From Ceratodon purpureus (lineage: Eukaryota; Streptophyta; Bryopsida; Pseudoditrichales; Ditrichaceae), in assembly GCA_014871385.1 (NCBI GenBank), contig CM026427.1:432907-496906 (forward strand): a DNA stretch of 64,000 nucleotides. Reading direction: 5' to 3'. The first letter of the stretch is position 1, and every line of letters begins with the position of its first letter. Below the pieces are notes generated by a model, which saw only the letters and a program-made list of their open reading frames with translations, had not been told where the DNA came from and ran no database searches. Shown here piece after piece: positions 28,887-41,454 of this stretch. Position numbers and translations under genes: made by a program.

Positions 28887-30583
28887 ATGGCACTAGTTAA
28901 ATGTGTGCAGGATGTGCAAGATGTGCAGAGGAGCGTTTCTTTTGAGAGGATACTAACAGCGACGTGTGTGCCGTCTGATGTCAATGCATACCCAAGGCTG
29001 GTGAGTTGCTGGCTGCACATATAATTATGTACTGTTTGTCCACTTTCGCTCTTCATTCAAAGCTGTTGGTAAGATTTTCTTTACTTGCAGTTGCTATTTT
29101 CCAAGTACCGTTGAAGCACGTCCTGGTATGTTGTACCACGATTGTTGCCTGGTTTTGTTTTACAATGAGATATTGCTCTTAATTAACATGACAGCTAGTA
29201 CAGTAGGTTTGCCAAATTGAAATATTTGCAGACACGTCTTAGTAGCAATATGAACCTAAATTGCATTTCAGCTTCAGTGGTGGATGCTTACACAACCTTA
29301 TTTGTCTTTCAGACACTGCCGTCATTGTTTGTGCGGCAGCATGCTGATAAAATACGATTATCCGCTATACTTCAAAGCAAAGCGACGTCCAGAAGAAAAT
29401 GGACTGTGCAGATCGTTGTTCGTCACCCTGAGAAAAATCCGCAAGTCATGTTCTACGGTGGTGGATGGAAAGACTTCGCTGCTTTCAACGGCCTTGTTGA
29501 AGGCGATAGGCTAACTTTTACCCTCACGGCCATGTCTGAGTTTGAAGTCTCTATTTCTGACGATGCCGGAGACTTGCGGCCAGTCCCCTGGCCAAGGAAA
29601 CGCTCGAAAAGAAACAGAGTCCCAGAAAGAGTAACAAATATATCATCTCCTGGCCGAATTCCAAAAATTAGAGATGCGACTGTCAAGAAACTTAAGCATG
29701 ATGTGCTTGATCCTGGATTTAAAGGCAAGCTTCGTTTAAAGTGCACAGCTGAGGAGGAAGAATCAGGCTCTGCCTCCGACTCGTCCATCAGCAAGCTGCC
29801 ACAGGTAATGGACCTTTCATTTACCGTCTAACCTTGATTACAGAGATACGCATGCCTTGTATTCGAATCACCAGTATTTTGCGTGCTAATTTATTTGAAT
29901 TGATGCCGTGTCTAGTGTTTCTCAAATGATCATGTTTATCGTAATATGGTGTACAGGTTTCGTCGTTGAATAGCCACCATGACGCAGACCCTGATCTGAT
30001 GGTGGTCTACCAGAAGGAGCTGACTGTGGTGAAGTCCTTCAATACGAGTAGCACCCCCTGGAACTCCATTCAGAGAAACAGATATCAAGCTCGTGAGAGT
30101 TGGATCGATCTTCCCCGAATGAATCTGCAAAAATCTTTGCCTAGCTTCGTCAAGCAACTACAAACTCAACATGTCCACCGCATGGTAAGTTTAGTCTCTG
30201 CCTGAACTCTTGTAGTCACCCTGGCATGTGATCACTTTCTTGCAACGCCAATCAAGTTAATCAAGTAAGATATGTATTGTCATATATCAGGTCACCCAGA
30301 TGAGACTTGATTGTGTTTGGCAATTGTGCAGGAGATTCCTCGCGGCTTTTATAGGACGTATGGCAAACAACTTCAGGCTGATGTCAAGCTTCAGGGGATA
30401 CATGACGGGTCCCCGGTGCGCGCCGTGACTTGCCGTTCGAGAAGCGATGGCAAGAATTTGAGAATCGAACTCACGGACGGGTGGAAGGAATTTAATCTCG
30501 AAAATTCTCTTTATGCAGGGCAGAAGTTTGTTTTCACTCTCACTGCCTACTCGTTCTTTGAGGTGAGGAGGGTATGCTCGTGA
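28887..30583 (+). CDS. Two-B3-domain protein A (REM-like), 4 exons, 361 aa
   Basis: Exons 28887-29000, 29313-29804, 29957-30184 and 30332-30583 all join in phase 0 with GT-AG borders and stop at TGA. The first B3 domain spans about residues 19-119: SFERILTATCV, then LPSLFVRQHADK, GGGWKDFAAFNGLVEGDRLTF and FEVSI. A basic, Ser-rich linker (PRKRSKRNR) could be a nuclear signal. The second B3 domain (about 262-358) has IPRGFYRTYG, LTDGWKEFNLENSL and GQKFVFTLTAYSFFEV. B3 domains are plant-specific DNA-binding folds. Two divergent domains in one protein recall the REM group, but the DNA target is unknown. A paralogue with identical intron positions lies downstream at 32092. Confidence 0.88.
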
Positions 30584-32091
30584 AGGCACGGAGTTTTGCG
30601 TGTCACTGAAATAGTCTAAGAGCTCATGACGAGCAGAAACCAGGAGTGATGAGAGAATTTTATGAGACTTGACTACTTATAGTTGTCTGCAGGGATTCAG
30701 AGATGCTTGAGGGTTTTGAGCAGGATTTTTCAACCTTTGAGATTGGCGTATGGACATATTTTTGATTCCTCCGCAGAACAGAACAACTCTTTCAGATTGT
30801 ATATACTGCAGTGGATCAAATGAATCTCAAAAATTGCCATCGGATCAGGAAATACTGAACTCTTAGTAGACGAATAGGCTAATTATCATACCAAAGGACA
30901 TGCTTGTGCTTCCTGGTGCCTAATCAAACTTTAATGTTAGTCCTTTCTCTGCCCGAAACATCGCAATTGCAGAAAAGATATCACGATCTGTTTTGATTTT
31001 AGGTCAATGTTGCCACTCACTGTGAATGGGTGATCACACAGTCAACTTGCGATTATTCAGGTGTAGTCTTGCCTTCAGCATTGCATGCTTGAAATATGTT
31101 TCAGTTATAGATCAGCACCAGGATTTCTGTTGCTGTAATAATAAAATCAAAGCAAGTGCTATCTCAGTAATTGTTTTGATTGCATCATCACACATAGATT
31201 GTGGTTGGATCACTCAGCCTTGTATTTCTCACAATCGTGTCGTACTGAAAAGCACTATCAATATACGATTCATAAATAATTAATCTGGAGACAAGTGAGT
31301 CACCGCATTCTGTAGCAGGTCTTGGCTGTGTTGCGGGCGAAGGTGAACATCAAAATACAATGATTGATATTGAGTAACATCCTTGTGTGAACAATCAGTG
31401 AAGTACTTCAATCCGATCTGGCTCGATATTATCTAGTCATTACTGGAAAATCTCTAAGCAATGAGAAGTACGATGCAAATGAAATGGAATAATGAGTATA
31501 TAGCGGAGGCTAGCTAGGGGCCGCATCAAGTGCTTTCTTAGCACCACCATTAATCAAACTGATCCAGTGGTGATACTCAATCAAACATTGTGATTGTGAG
31601 TCTCTGAATCAACACACGTCATTTCAGTAACTCTTGTCGATTAGCTTCACCTGTTAATGCATTAACAGGTACAAAGGCAGTACAGTCTGCATGCTAAGAT
31701 ATCTAGCTGCAATTCCTCAGCTGTTCGACTTCCTGACCTAGACCAAACCCTTACCATTCTCACTTTGTCTCGAGAGCCTGAAAGTTATATTTGCCGACCT
31801 CCTTTCAGGATCTTCATAATAATCCTAAGCCCCTTTTGAGTTGAGTGTTCTAGGTTCCTTAATCACTGGCAATGATGTAGAACTTCAAGCGTCCCCAACA
31901 GCTGTCCCTTCTGTTTAGGCATGTACCCCGTCGTTTTAGCTCCACAATCGACTGTTCTTTGCGAATCTCGTCTTTGCCATTAATGATTCGGTGGTCTAGT
32001 CTGTATGGGATAGATGTGTGCAAATGCTATGGCTTCGTGACAAGGTGGAAACAACTGCAGAATTAGTTGAGTTCACTCAATTCTTACAGCG
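30584..32091. other. Intergenic between the two B3 genes
   Basis: No gene supported. Presumably holds the 3' UTR of the first B3 gene and the promoter of the second. A short palindrome, ACCTGTTAATGCATTAACAGGT, near 31650 is the only structure noted. Confidence 0.45.
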
Positions 32092-33955
32092 ATGTCAGAA
32101 CTTGTAGAAGATGGATCCATGGCCGGAAGCTTGAAGATGCAATCGAGTACTGGGGATGGCAACAAAGATGTTTTGCTCCGCAAACTGCAGAAAAGCATTC
32201 ATTTTGTGAAGACGGTTACTTCTTCGAGTATCCGTGGGGGCAATTATATGGTATGCTTCTTCAGATGGCATTTGTTTCATTTCAAGGGCTGTTTCCATCT
32301 CGAGACATGGTCGGCAGATCATTGAACATCGGCTAAGAACTGATCATCAGGTCATGCTAGCCATAGCTTCTGCAAGCTGCGATTGTATTGTAGCTTTTGT
32401 TTTGCAAGATTGGGATTCTGACTTTCCCCTGCTTCTTATGATTCTTTCCAGACACTTCCAACCTGGTTCGTAAACGAACATGGTGACAAATTTCAACAAA
32501 CTATCTTTCTTCGGTCTGGATTGTCAACAGAGCTATGGCGTGTGCAGCTCTACATTCATACCGGTTCATCTTCTAGATCACCAGAAGTCAAACTTTGCAC
32601 TGGATGGAGAGATTTCGCTGTTTTCCATGAGTTGATCTTGGGTGATGATCTGCTTTTCTCTCTTCGTGCAATATCAGAATTTGATGTGTATATTTTCCGT
32701 GAAACTAGTAACCCTGTTAAGGCATCTTCAATTCGAGCACTAAGAAAGCGGTCTCAAGATTTCGAAGTTTCACAAGAGGAAGTGCTACAGAAGGCTGGTG
32801 AATGCAGCGTTGGGCATTTGAAACCCGAAAGAAGTGAACGTCCAGTCGATGGATCGTCTGGATTGTTTACGACGAAGAAGAAAGTTGAAGTGGAAGGTCC
32901 TATCTTTGCTTTCCACGGCCGCTCTGCGGCCGGCCGATGGCGCGGCACATCCATGTCCGACGTGCATTACCTTGTATCGGTGAGCATCGATTTGTTCACT
33001 GATTCTCTGTCCACAAATGTGCTTACTGAATCAATCATGTAAACATTTTGTTGTTATGTATTGAAAGCCTGAGGGATCAAGAGAGACTGACGCACAGAAT
33101 CTGAGATAATTCCCTATGGCTGTGACAGCGTAATCTTCGAGATCCTCCATTTTCCCGCTCTGACTCGCATCAAGACCAACAACATCCAATTCGCGAGCTT
33201 GAACAGGTGAAGAGGCCCTGTACTGGCAGTGCACAGCGCATTGGTGCTAGAAAGAGCAAAGCCAATGAATTCAAGGATAAGGCAGCTGAGGGGACGAAGA
33301 CATTCCCTCCAAGATTTCTCAGGCGGCTGAACGCCAGCAACTTCAGTAGTGGAAGAGGAGCTGCGACTGCGCGATTGGTAAGCTCCCCTGTAAACGGATT
33401 CTTGCTTGCTCTGGGATCCCTCTCTTTTGCCCGAACTCATGCTCACATGCGGTCACATTGATTCATTGTATAACGCTCAGGACACAAACTAGGTTAAGCC
33501 AGGCTAACAGGCATGCAAGTTGAAGGAATTGACAAATTCAGAACACCTCGCGGTGGTCTCCCACGGCAACCCCCATTGGGGTATCATCTGCAGCTCTCTC
33601 GATCTGTCTTCAATTGATCCCTCCAACCACCTGAGAATTCTTCACAAAATAACACGAAGTCATACCACTAATGTCGTTGTCGATCTTGCAGGAGATTCCT
33701 AGAGATTTTCTGAGAACGTATGGCAGTGTGATTCACCCTCCAATTGTCAAGCTTCAGGGCATACACGAAAGGAGCCCGGTGCGAATTGTACTTTGCAAGC
33801 GGTGGAAAAGGGGAGATTGGCTCAATCCTCCTTCCAGCCTCTTCCTCTCAGATGGATGGAGGGAATTTGCACATGAAAATAATCTCAAAGCAGGGCAAGA
33901 GCTTGCATTCACCCTCACTGCCGACTCCTTCCTTGTTGTTCGAACCACATCTTGA
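32092..33955 (+). CDS. Two-B3-domain protein B (REM-like), 4 exons, 399 aa
   Basis: Exons 32092-32250, 32452-32979, 33129-33377 and 33692-33955 join in phase 0 and end in TGA. The first B3 domain (about 33-136) includes KSIHFVKTV, TLPTWFVNEHGDKF, CTGWRDFAVFHELILGDDLLF and FDVYIF. The linker is basic and Ser-rich. The second (about 295-397) has IPRDFLRTYG, LSDGWREFAHENNLKAGQELAF. Exon number and all intron phases match the gene at 28887, so this is a tandem duplicate. It has an extra N-terminal extension (MSELVEDGSMAGSLKMQSS). Both B3 domains look intact. Confidence 0.88.
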
Positions 33956-34456
33956 CCGCCCTGATGTAGTCTCAGTGTGCAGTTACATGAGTGACGGTGA
34001 GAGTCGATGCATTGAGTCCAGCTACCAACATAGCGTCAAGGAATTACGTGCACATTTAGTGCCAACCCCATATATTGAATGGTGCAGCACTGAATTCCTC
34101 TGGCTAAGAATCCAACCCCACTCTCGGTAGCAATTACGTTCCAACCATCAGAGAGGAGTTGCTCTGTTCTCTGCCAGAGCAAGACATGGGGTGAGTTTTG
34201 TCGGATTAATTTCCAATAGGCATGCAGATGAGTATAATCTAGCTTAGAGTCGGCCTACATAATATAATTACTGAACCAAACCAGTGTTTAATTGGGATCC
34301 AGTTGCATGGAACTACTTGCACTTGCTCCGTATTCGACCACATCATTGAATTGGCTGCTCCCTGGTTGTGAGTCTTGTGTTGGCCATTGATCATTTAGAT
34401 AGATGTATGCCGAAAGTCTGCGAAAACGGTCGAGGTCGCACTCGATTCTTTCAATG

Positions 34457-34690
34457 ATGTCATAACTCGTAGATGATGAACCAATTGCCTGCCGGGGATA
34501 ACACCGAAGAAGTGAATTGCAGTCTAAGAGCATTCGTTTTGTGGAGACTAATCTTGCTTCTACAAGTGTGGAGAATAGAATATCAGGGGAGTCGTAATAA
34601 GCTGGTGCGCTTCTTCAGGTCGCATTTGTATCGTGTCAAGGACTGTTTCCATCTCTGCACAGGATCACCTTTCGAACATAATATTGACGA
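34457..34690 (+). pseudogene. Relic of a third B3 gene copy (exon 1 and adjoining intron)
   Basis: The DNA aligns with 32092-32330, including the bases before the start codon. The ATG TCA start is kept, but the third codon is TAA where the intact copy has GAA, and small indels shift the frame. KSIHFVKTV becomes SIRFVETNL, readable only in a frame closed upstream. The intron-derived stretch (CTTCTTCAG…GGACTGTTTCCATCTC) is also recognisable. No later exons are found, so the copy was truncated or deleted. Confidence 0.75.
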
Positions 34691-34765
34691 TTGGCTGCAA
34701 ACTTATTAGGTCAATCCCGTCCTAGCTAGTTTATGCACGTAACTTGCCTCTGAAATGCTATTTAC

Positions 34766-34768
<3 letters not shown>

Positions 34769-34838
<70 letters not shown>
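34769..34838. repeat. (AT)35 microsatellite
   Basis: An uninterrupted run of AT dinucleotides, 70 bases. Confidence 0.98.
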
Positions 34839-34841
<3 letters not shown>

Positions 34842-36081
34842 GGGAGTGAGCTAGTTCTGTGTCGCCATATGAGCAGCTGCTTGAGATTCTCACAGGTTTC
34901 CATGAATCTTCTTCTTCACACATGTTTCCAGTCTGGTTTGTACAGAATTATGGCCCACTCAGCTCATTCAGCTCGTTGCATTAAGATTACTTGTGTCCCA
35001 TGAAATTATTTTATCATGTCTCCAGGATCGTATTAGTGTCTACAAGCATGTCTGTATGTGTGATTGCGGAGGTGGACTGAGTTTACTTTTTGGAGAATTA
35101 TATGTTGTCTAGGTTAGTTTCAAGATTGACTGTGTACAAATTATCCAATTGAGTTCTGCTCAAATATAATTGATTGATTCATCCCCTGTACATGTTCCCC
35201 ACCTGACTTCTGAATTTGTTCTCTTTGAAATTATGTCACAAGCTGAAGTCCGGAAGAGGTAAAGAAGACGGGTATCAATTGGGAAATTTCAGAGCCTGAA
35301 TATATTATAGCAGGAATGCATATTATCACCGCATAATCTAACCGTATATAAATAATGCTTTCAAATTAATACAGTGCCAACATATTTGAGGTTTTTTAAT
35401 ATAAAAATTATAATGGATTTACATGCTCCAAATTTAATTTAAAAATATTTTTCACATAAATATTAAAAAGAAGTTCTGGTAATAATATTTCAGATATATA
35501 TTTTAAATAATTAATCAAATCAAATAGATAAAGTATATGGAATAATTAATTCGATTATGCAATGTAGTGTTAAATGTACTACTGGTTAAATTGTTTTATA
35601 TTGTTGTTGCAAAATAAATCTTAAAATAAAATCAATAAAAATATCAGATATAAGATATTACTTATTATTATTTATTGTCTTACAATAATTTCAATAACAT
35701 ATTGATACGATGTATTTAAATCAGTTTTATGTTAAAATTAGTCTGGTCAGTTAAAAGGATTTTGTCCTTTCAACATGTGAAATGAAACGATGCACAAACT
35801 ATAACGTTTGAATTTCAATATTATAAATTTCTACCGTATCTTCTTCAACCTTCTCAATGATAAAAATTTAGGAATTCCAATACACATGAAATGTATTTAT
35901 TTTTTTCGAATTAAAAGCTAGTACTGTATATTTTTTTAATGTTTTTCTAAGTTCAATAACTACTTTATAGTATCATGTCAATAGGGTATTATTGCATTGT
36001 AAGTAACATGAATCATAACATTAATAAGTCAATATCGATAATGCTGTGGTGATTAATAGGGCTAAATTAGAAAATTGGGTG
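34839..36081. other. Intergenic, becoming strongly AT-rich from about 35,380
   Basis: No gene recognised. The change in composition near 35.38 kb marks the left edge of the second transposon-rich block. Confidence 0.45.
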
Positions 36082-36492
36082 ATGCAACCTTTCTACATAG
36101 TAATTAAACCAAAATATTACAAGGTATTAAAACAAAATGAAAAATACGATTACGAATCTCAACAAAAACGCTACTGTGAACTGGTGCTCCCAAAATATTG
36201 GTGCAGACAAAATGATTACGATGATTCTGTAAGTAGCATTCATGTTACTAGTAAGACACTACAAAATGGCAATGAACATGATATGAAAATAGAATTTAAT
36301 ACAGTGAGGCTTAAGAACACTTTTGACTTTACAACCAGAGCAGGATGGAAGGAGTTTCTAGAGTTGCACAAAATTGAGCTTGGATGGAAATTGAAGTTCA
36401 CTCCTGATCCATCCGAGGGCCGAGGAAAAACTTATTTAACAGTCCAGCGTGTCATGGATGCCCAATCTGGTTGTTCTATACACGACATTTGA
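36082..36492 (+). CDS. Single-exon B3-domain-like protein, 136 aa
   Basis: An intact ORF begins at the first ATG of a frame that is also open a little upstream (from about 36046). It shows the B3 order: FYIVIKPKYYKV near the N-terminus, ELVLPKYWCRQN in the place of the LPxxF motif, and GWKEFLELHKIELGWKLKF as the conserved GW…F…GD-like segment, ending LTVQRV. It is diverged from the two tandem B3 genes and is embedded in AT-rich DNA, with a TTAA element beginning 30 bp after the stop. It could be a small B3 gene, the 3' exon of a larger one, or a transposon-carried fragment. Confidence 0.6.
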   Translation: MQPFYIVIKPKYYKVLKQNEKYDYESQQKRYCELVLPKYWCRQNDYDDSVSSIHVTSKTLQNGNEHDMKIEFNTVRLKNTFDFTTRAGWKEFLELHKIELGWKLKFTPDPSEGRGKTYLTVQRVMDAQSGCSIHDI

Positions 36493-36521
36493 ATAGAAGA
36501 AGAGGAACAAGACTGTTGCAG

Positions 36522-37283
36522 TTAACCCCTAAACGCCTAAACGACCAAAAACTGGTTGATCTCATTTTTCCAAGTTCCATAACTCTCATCCAAATGTCAA
36601 TTTTTCATCCATTTATATTTTTTTTCATATTGTAAAGTTGTGAGAGATCTATCTAATCTCATTAATGAATTCTCAAAATAATAACTTCATGAATTTTGGC
36701 GCCTCCTTAAAGTCCAAAACATCAATACCGTGTATGTATTCAAAAATTCCTGAATATAAAAAACTGAAACACAGTTTTGACTATCGGGATGATCTTTTTT
36801 GCAGTTGAGGTAAACTAATAAAATGTAGTTTGACAAATCTATTTTCCAGTCGAATTTAAATTTTAAAAAGTACCTAAAATTGAGTGAATTATAGCTGGTA
36901 TAAGATGTAGGGATATAACCGTGGCTATTACTTGAATTTCCTCGGTTTTAGGATTTTTCATCATAGTTTTGAATTATAACATAATTTTTGAGCATGGTAA
37001 CTAGTATAAGGTTTGTGGTTGTCATATACATCTATAGTAAATATTTTGTAATTTTTTAGTATAATCTATATTTGATATGAATTTTCTTTGTTTGTTTTTA
37101 TTAAAAAATATATTGATTACATAATGAAACCTCAATTTTGATAAAAGTGTTGTTTGTAGATAATATGTGTATCTAGCTAAGAAAATAAAAAATTCATATT
37201 TTACATTATTTATAGTAGAAAAATAGATCATCCAAAGTCAAAGTCTATTTTCGTGGTCATAGGCTTAGGCATTTGGGTGTTAA
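36522..37283 (+). mobile_element. TTAA-bounded element, copy 5, inverted mate of copy 1
   Basis: The left end is TTAACCCCTAAACGCCTAAA and the right end GGCATTTGGGTGTTAA. The whole 762 bp aligns in reverse complement to 9227-9994 with substitutions and small indels, and similarity ends at TTAA on both sides. It has no coding ORF. Subterminal ACCAAAAACTGGT is an imperfect palindrome, as in copies 3 and 4. Confidence 0.75.
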
Positions 37284-37663
37284 TGAATAAGGTAGCAGCA
37301 CCCATTTTCGTACATTTAAGGAATTCACTATACTTGTCAAGGTGGAATGAGTGGCTTATTATTTTTTAGTAATCAACAATAAGAAAAAATGAAGAATCCC
37401 CATTTTTAGGATATTTATAAGCACTTACAATAATAACTACAAATTTTAGAAGTGACCAATACATGTTAACCTATAGCCGGACACCCTACTGCATGTACGC
37501 ATGGGGTACATTATAGGTAGTTATAGAATGATTAAATCTCCAGTGGAACAAGAATCCGAGGTGTTCGCTTTTTTGAGGGGGGGGGGGGGGGGGGGGGGTC
37601 CCCGATATACGTGCTTACACGAGATGAGATGATGGTTATTGATTGAATGAATCATAACATAGC
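37284..37663. other. Short AT-rich spacer with a (G)22 run
   Basis: Nothing gene-like. An uninterrupted run of 22 guanines occupies 37577-37598, ending in TCCCC. Confidence 0.8.
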
Positions 37664-38244
37664 TTAATTCCTAAATGTCCTTACCTATGTCTAGTTTGGG
37701 CAATTTTGCAAAAATGCTTCATAAAACACAATTAATATAAATATTTTGAATTTGATGTATAAATAAAAGTTATGTATTTTGAATTTTAGATTCTATCTAT
37801 ATAGTTAGATCTATAACTGTACTCGCCAATCTCGTTTTATAAATTTTGAAACATAAAATAAAAAATCATTTTGTAATTCAATCACAAATAAGATATTGAC
37901 AATTAGTGGATGAAAATTTGTTGTAATGGATTATAATGTAGTACTTTAGGTGTAGTAATTTTTGGAGATTTTTTGGATGCTTCACTTTAATAAAAAAAAT
38001 TCTTCAAAAGCACTTTTAGACCCAAATCTTCAAGATTTTTGGTGAAACATTAGAACACAAAATGAACCATAATTTTTTCAAAAGCTATTTCTTTTCAATC
38101 GAATCACACATACATACATGAAGCTAACTTTCCATAAAAAATATAATGAAAAATCACACTACAAAAAGTGCATGACGGATGAGAAAATATGGATGAACAC
38201 TTTATATTAAGCCAAAAACGCCTGCTTGGGCACCGAGAGGTTAA
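37664..38244. mobile_element. TTAA-bounded element, copy 6 (581 bp, diverged)
   Basis: The left end is TTAATTCCTAAATGTCC and the right end GGGCACCGAGAGGTTAA. The right part, CAAGATTTTTGGTGAAACAT, resembles the right part of copy 2. The ends are more diverged than in the other copies, so membership is moderately supported. Confidence 0.45.
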
Positions 38245-39440
38245 ATTACTTTTGTTTCATTCAGAAGTTTCAACTAGTTTTTATTTAATATAAGGAGATT
38301 ATATGGTGGCCTATTGGCACTAAAACATAGTAATTCTAATACATAATCATTTCTATAGCAATAACAAAATATCCACTCTACCAAAGTATTTTACAACAAT
38401 AAAGAAGAGACAGATTCCAAGTAGTTCACATTATATAAGTATTATTAAAAATGAAATTAAAAAGTAATATTGTACTTGAAAATATTCTATGACTAAGAAA
38501 AAATTATGATTGCACAATGAAGTATATTGTCAAGTGAATAAACAAAAACATTATTTAAAATTGTTTTACATTGACTATGTTTGTTTTGGATTCATATTTT
38601 ATATTTTATAAAATAATGAAATTAAAAGAAATTTGTACAAATTCATCTCTGTAAAGCATCGTAAAAAAACACAAATAAAAAATCATATACATCTAATTTA
38701 TTTAGATATTTTTGCATATTCAATAATTTTAGTATTTTAAATAATTTATCTTATAATAAAAACAATTTTTTTTTTATCTTTTATTTGATATAAAAGTTTC
38801 TGAGACAAAAAAGGAAATACAAAAGCATGTTAAGTAAACATTTTGTAGAAATAAAACTATGAAAATATAAATCCCATGATGTACTAATCGTTTTTACATT
38901 GATTGTGGCTTAAACGTTGTTATGTATTGACTTATTTAAAATTCTAGTAAGTTTGTTAGTTTGCAAGATTTTTAAGATTTAATTAAAAATTCAAAAAAAA
39001 AAAAAAAAAAAATTCAAAAAAAAAAAAAAACAACTTGAATGCATTTATGACTTGCATTGTGTGAACATATGCAAAAGCATGTAATGTGAAGATTGTGTTG
39101 AAAAATACATTGAAATTAATTGAAGAATTTTAAACAATACGTAAATAACCCTTTGAATAGTTGAAAAGGTTGCACGATTTGAAAAGTCACATAAATTAGG
39201 TTTCATGTAAGTATTGGCTTATAACTCACGGATAAACGAACACCATTTTTTTTACAATATACATGTTTGATATGTAAAAATTCTAATTAAATCTTAAACT
39301 AGACCTTTCATTTGAGAGTTGGTTCTAGTAGCTAAGATGAAAACATTCAAGAATCAATTCATTCTTTAATCTTTATAATTATAAAGGATTTTTAAGTGAC
39401 CTTTAGGTTACGCCTATCCGTCCAACATTGGGAGCGCCAG
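38245..39440. other. AT-rich DNA, no gene seen
   Basis: Contains poly(A) tracts at about 38993-39030 (two A runs separated by TTC). No ORF with a domain. Confidence 0.45.
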
Positions 39441-39600
39441 CGTTCCATGAGATATCGATGAGATGGGAGCGCAGTAATTCCACACTGCGGCCATGGAGGC
39501 TGAGTGACGGACTGGCTCACAGCTGGCATTGCTCATAGATTCATCGATGAGCCTCTAGGAGGCGCGGGTTTGAAACTTGCTGCTGGACTGCAAAAGCAAG
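39441..39600 (+). repeat. GC-rich tRNA-like island, SINE candidate
   Basis: Within AT-rich DNA, a GC-rich stretch has an A-box-like ACTGGCTCACAGCTGG (about 39511-39526) and a B-box-like GCGGGTTTGAAACTTGC (about 39564-39580), with tRNA-like spacing for a long-variable-arm tRNA. Stems are not complete, so a real tRNA gene is unlikely. A downstream A-rich tail is not obvious. Confidence 0.33.
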
Positions 39601-41454
39601 CAATTTATAAAATTATAATGTAAATTTCTGTCAATTGTTCTCGTCAAAACATGTTTTACAATTACTTCAGATTTTTTGTGATTGATTGGATTTGTGTAAC
39701 ATTGCAGTGTTTCAAATACGAGGGGAATGTTTTTTAGAATTATGTCATGTGGGATTGACATGTCTTTGGTTCCTTGTGGACTAAGATTTTTGAATTAACA
39801 GATTTTGATTTGGTTGAAAATCTCAAAGAAGACTATGTTCATAGTTACTGTAACATATTGTAACAGATTAGCAGGTTCATCCAACTCTAAACAAATATGT
39901 ATTTTTTTATAAAAATGTATATAATGCATGGAAATCTATACATTTTATACAATTTTGGAGTCTTCCATGTTGATCTAAAAGCCCACTACAGTATCGAGTA
40001 TCGACTGTATCGTGTTTGGATTTGTTTCAAAATGATGAAAAAGATTATATTATTTTATCAACTATGCATAGTTTAAGTGACAGGATTTAATTTAGAGTGA
40101 ATATTAATGTTCAAAAAATATGTAGGTAAAAGTAAATACAAATCTACAAAAATCAAAAAATCATGTATCATCTACAAATCAATGTTCTTTTGTTTGACGT
40201 GGACTTCCACATTAAGATCCATATGTCATTCTATCAAATCTTGCTATGGAACAAGCTTTTCAACTAGGGTCATAACTTTAACATTATTTTGTAGTTTGAT
40301 CCGTGATCTTTACATTTGGTCCTTAATTGTTACATTTATTTCTAATTATGAGAATTATGAGGGTTTGAGGTAGGAGTATCAGCATAAACAAGTAGAGAAT
40401 AAAGTGCACCAAGCCAACATCAAATAGGGGCAAAATCATGTAGTATGGTCAATTGATGCAAAGCAATATATTTGTATTTAAAGAATTAGAAGTAGAACAT
40501 AACATGATAGAAATTATACAACACAAATTACAAATACAAAATTGTTTACAAAATTCATGAAGAGAAATCTGTAGTCTCAAAAGGGGCCTTTGAGTTTGGC
40601 ACGTGCTAAATTTTTTTATTCAAACCGAGCACATTTGATGGTGGCACCAATGGTGCCATCTGATTGACAATAGTGTTGTTCTATGGGTCCAGCGACGGGT
40701 CTAGCCAATCGACGTTGCTAGCACTACCAATATAGCGAGCGCTGCCACCACTGTAGCTTCTGACATTGTCAACGGGCAACAACATGCACCAATGGGCTTT
40801 TATGGAGAGGGGTATTTGGACGCCCAGTTTACCTAACACGGGTTGTCTGCAGAGCTCCTTTAGGACTCCATTTTTCTCCCAATGGATCAATGAAGTTTTG
40901 ATCAAAACTTATTCTTTGAACATTTGCCACTTGTCCAAGCAAAAAGACATAGTGTATTTAGAAGATAATGGCAATTTGAGTCTAATGTCTAGATCTTTTA
41001 GAACGAGGTTGAAAATTTTAAAGTTCTTCTAGTTAAGATGAAATTTTTGGAGTGTAGTTGGTGAATTTCTTGCTCTAATGATATAGTGGTCAAGTTGTTC
41101 ATAGGAACTGGAAGCTTTCTTTTATAATGTTATTTTTCAAGAAGTAGCATTCAGGGATGAAGGCAATTTTTTTCCACCATCAAACGCAAGAAAATCATTT
41201 GTTACAAAATGTAAAATTAGGGGTTATCTTTCTAGTATCGATTCATTGAAGGACTACATACTTCATTATGCATAGAGAAATCTTTACAATGAAATTAGTT
41301 AAGAAAACTTATTAAATAAGGTTCTCAAGAAACATCCATGTTTAGATCCAAATTATATCGGAGAAGTAGACAGGATTGTCGAGTTGAAGGTTTTAGAAAG
41401 AATTGGACTTGTCAAACAAGATTGTTTCAATCACAATTTTAGAGAAGAGATGGA
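39601..41454. other. AT-rich DNA; possible upstream part of a helicase relic
   Basis: Several short ORFs (for example + strand 40766-41032) lack domains. The stretch from about 41340 may belong to the decayed helicase that follows, but I cannot read it securely. Confidence 0.35.

Noticed and set aside
36522..36541. CCCTAAA at element ends looks like plant telomere repeat
   Set aside because: Only one or two units occur, always at the TTAA element tips, with no tandem array. It is part of the terminal repeat, not telomeric DNA.
40766..41032. 88-codon plus ORF in AT-rich DNA
   Set aside because: No domain recognised and embedded in decayed repeats.
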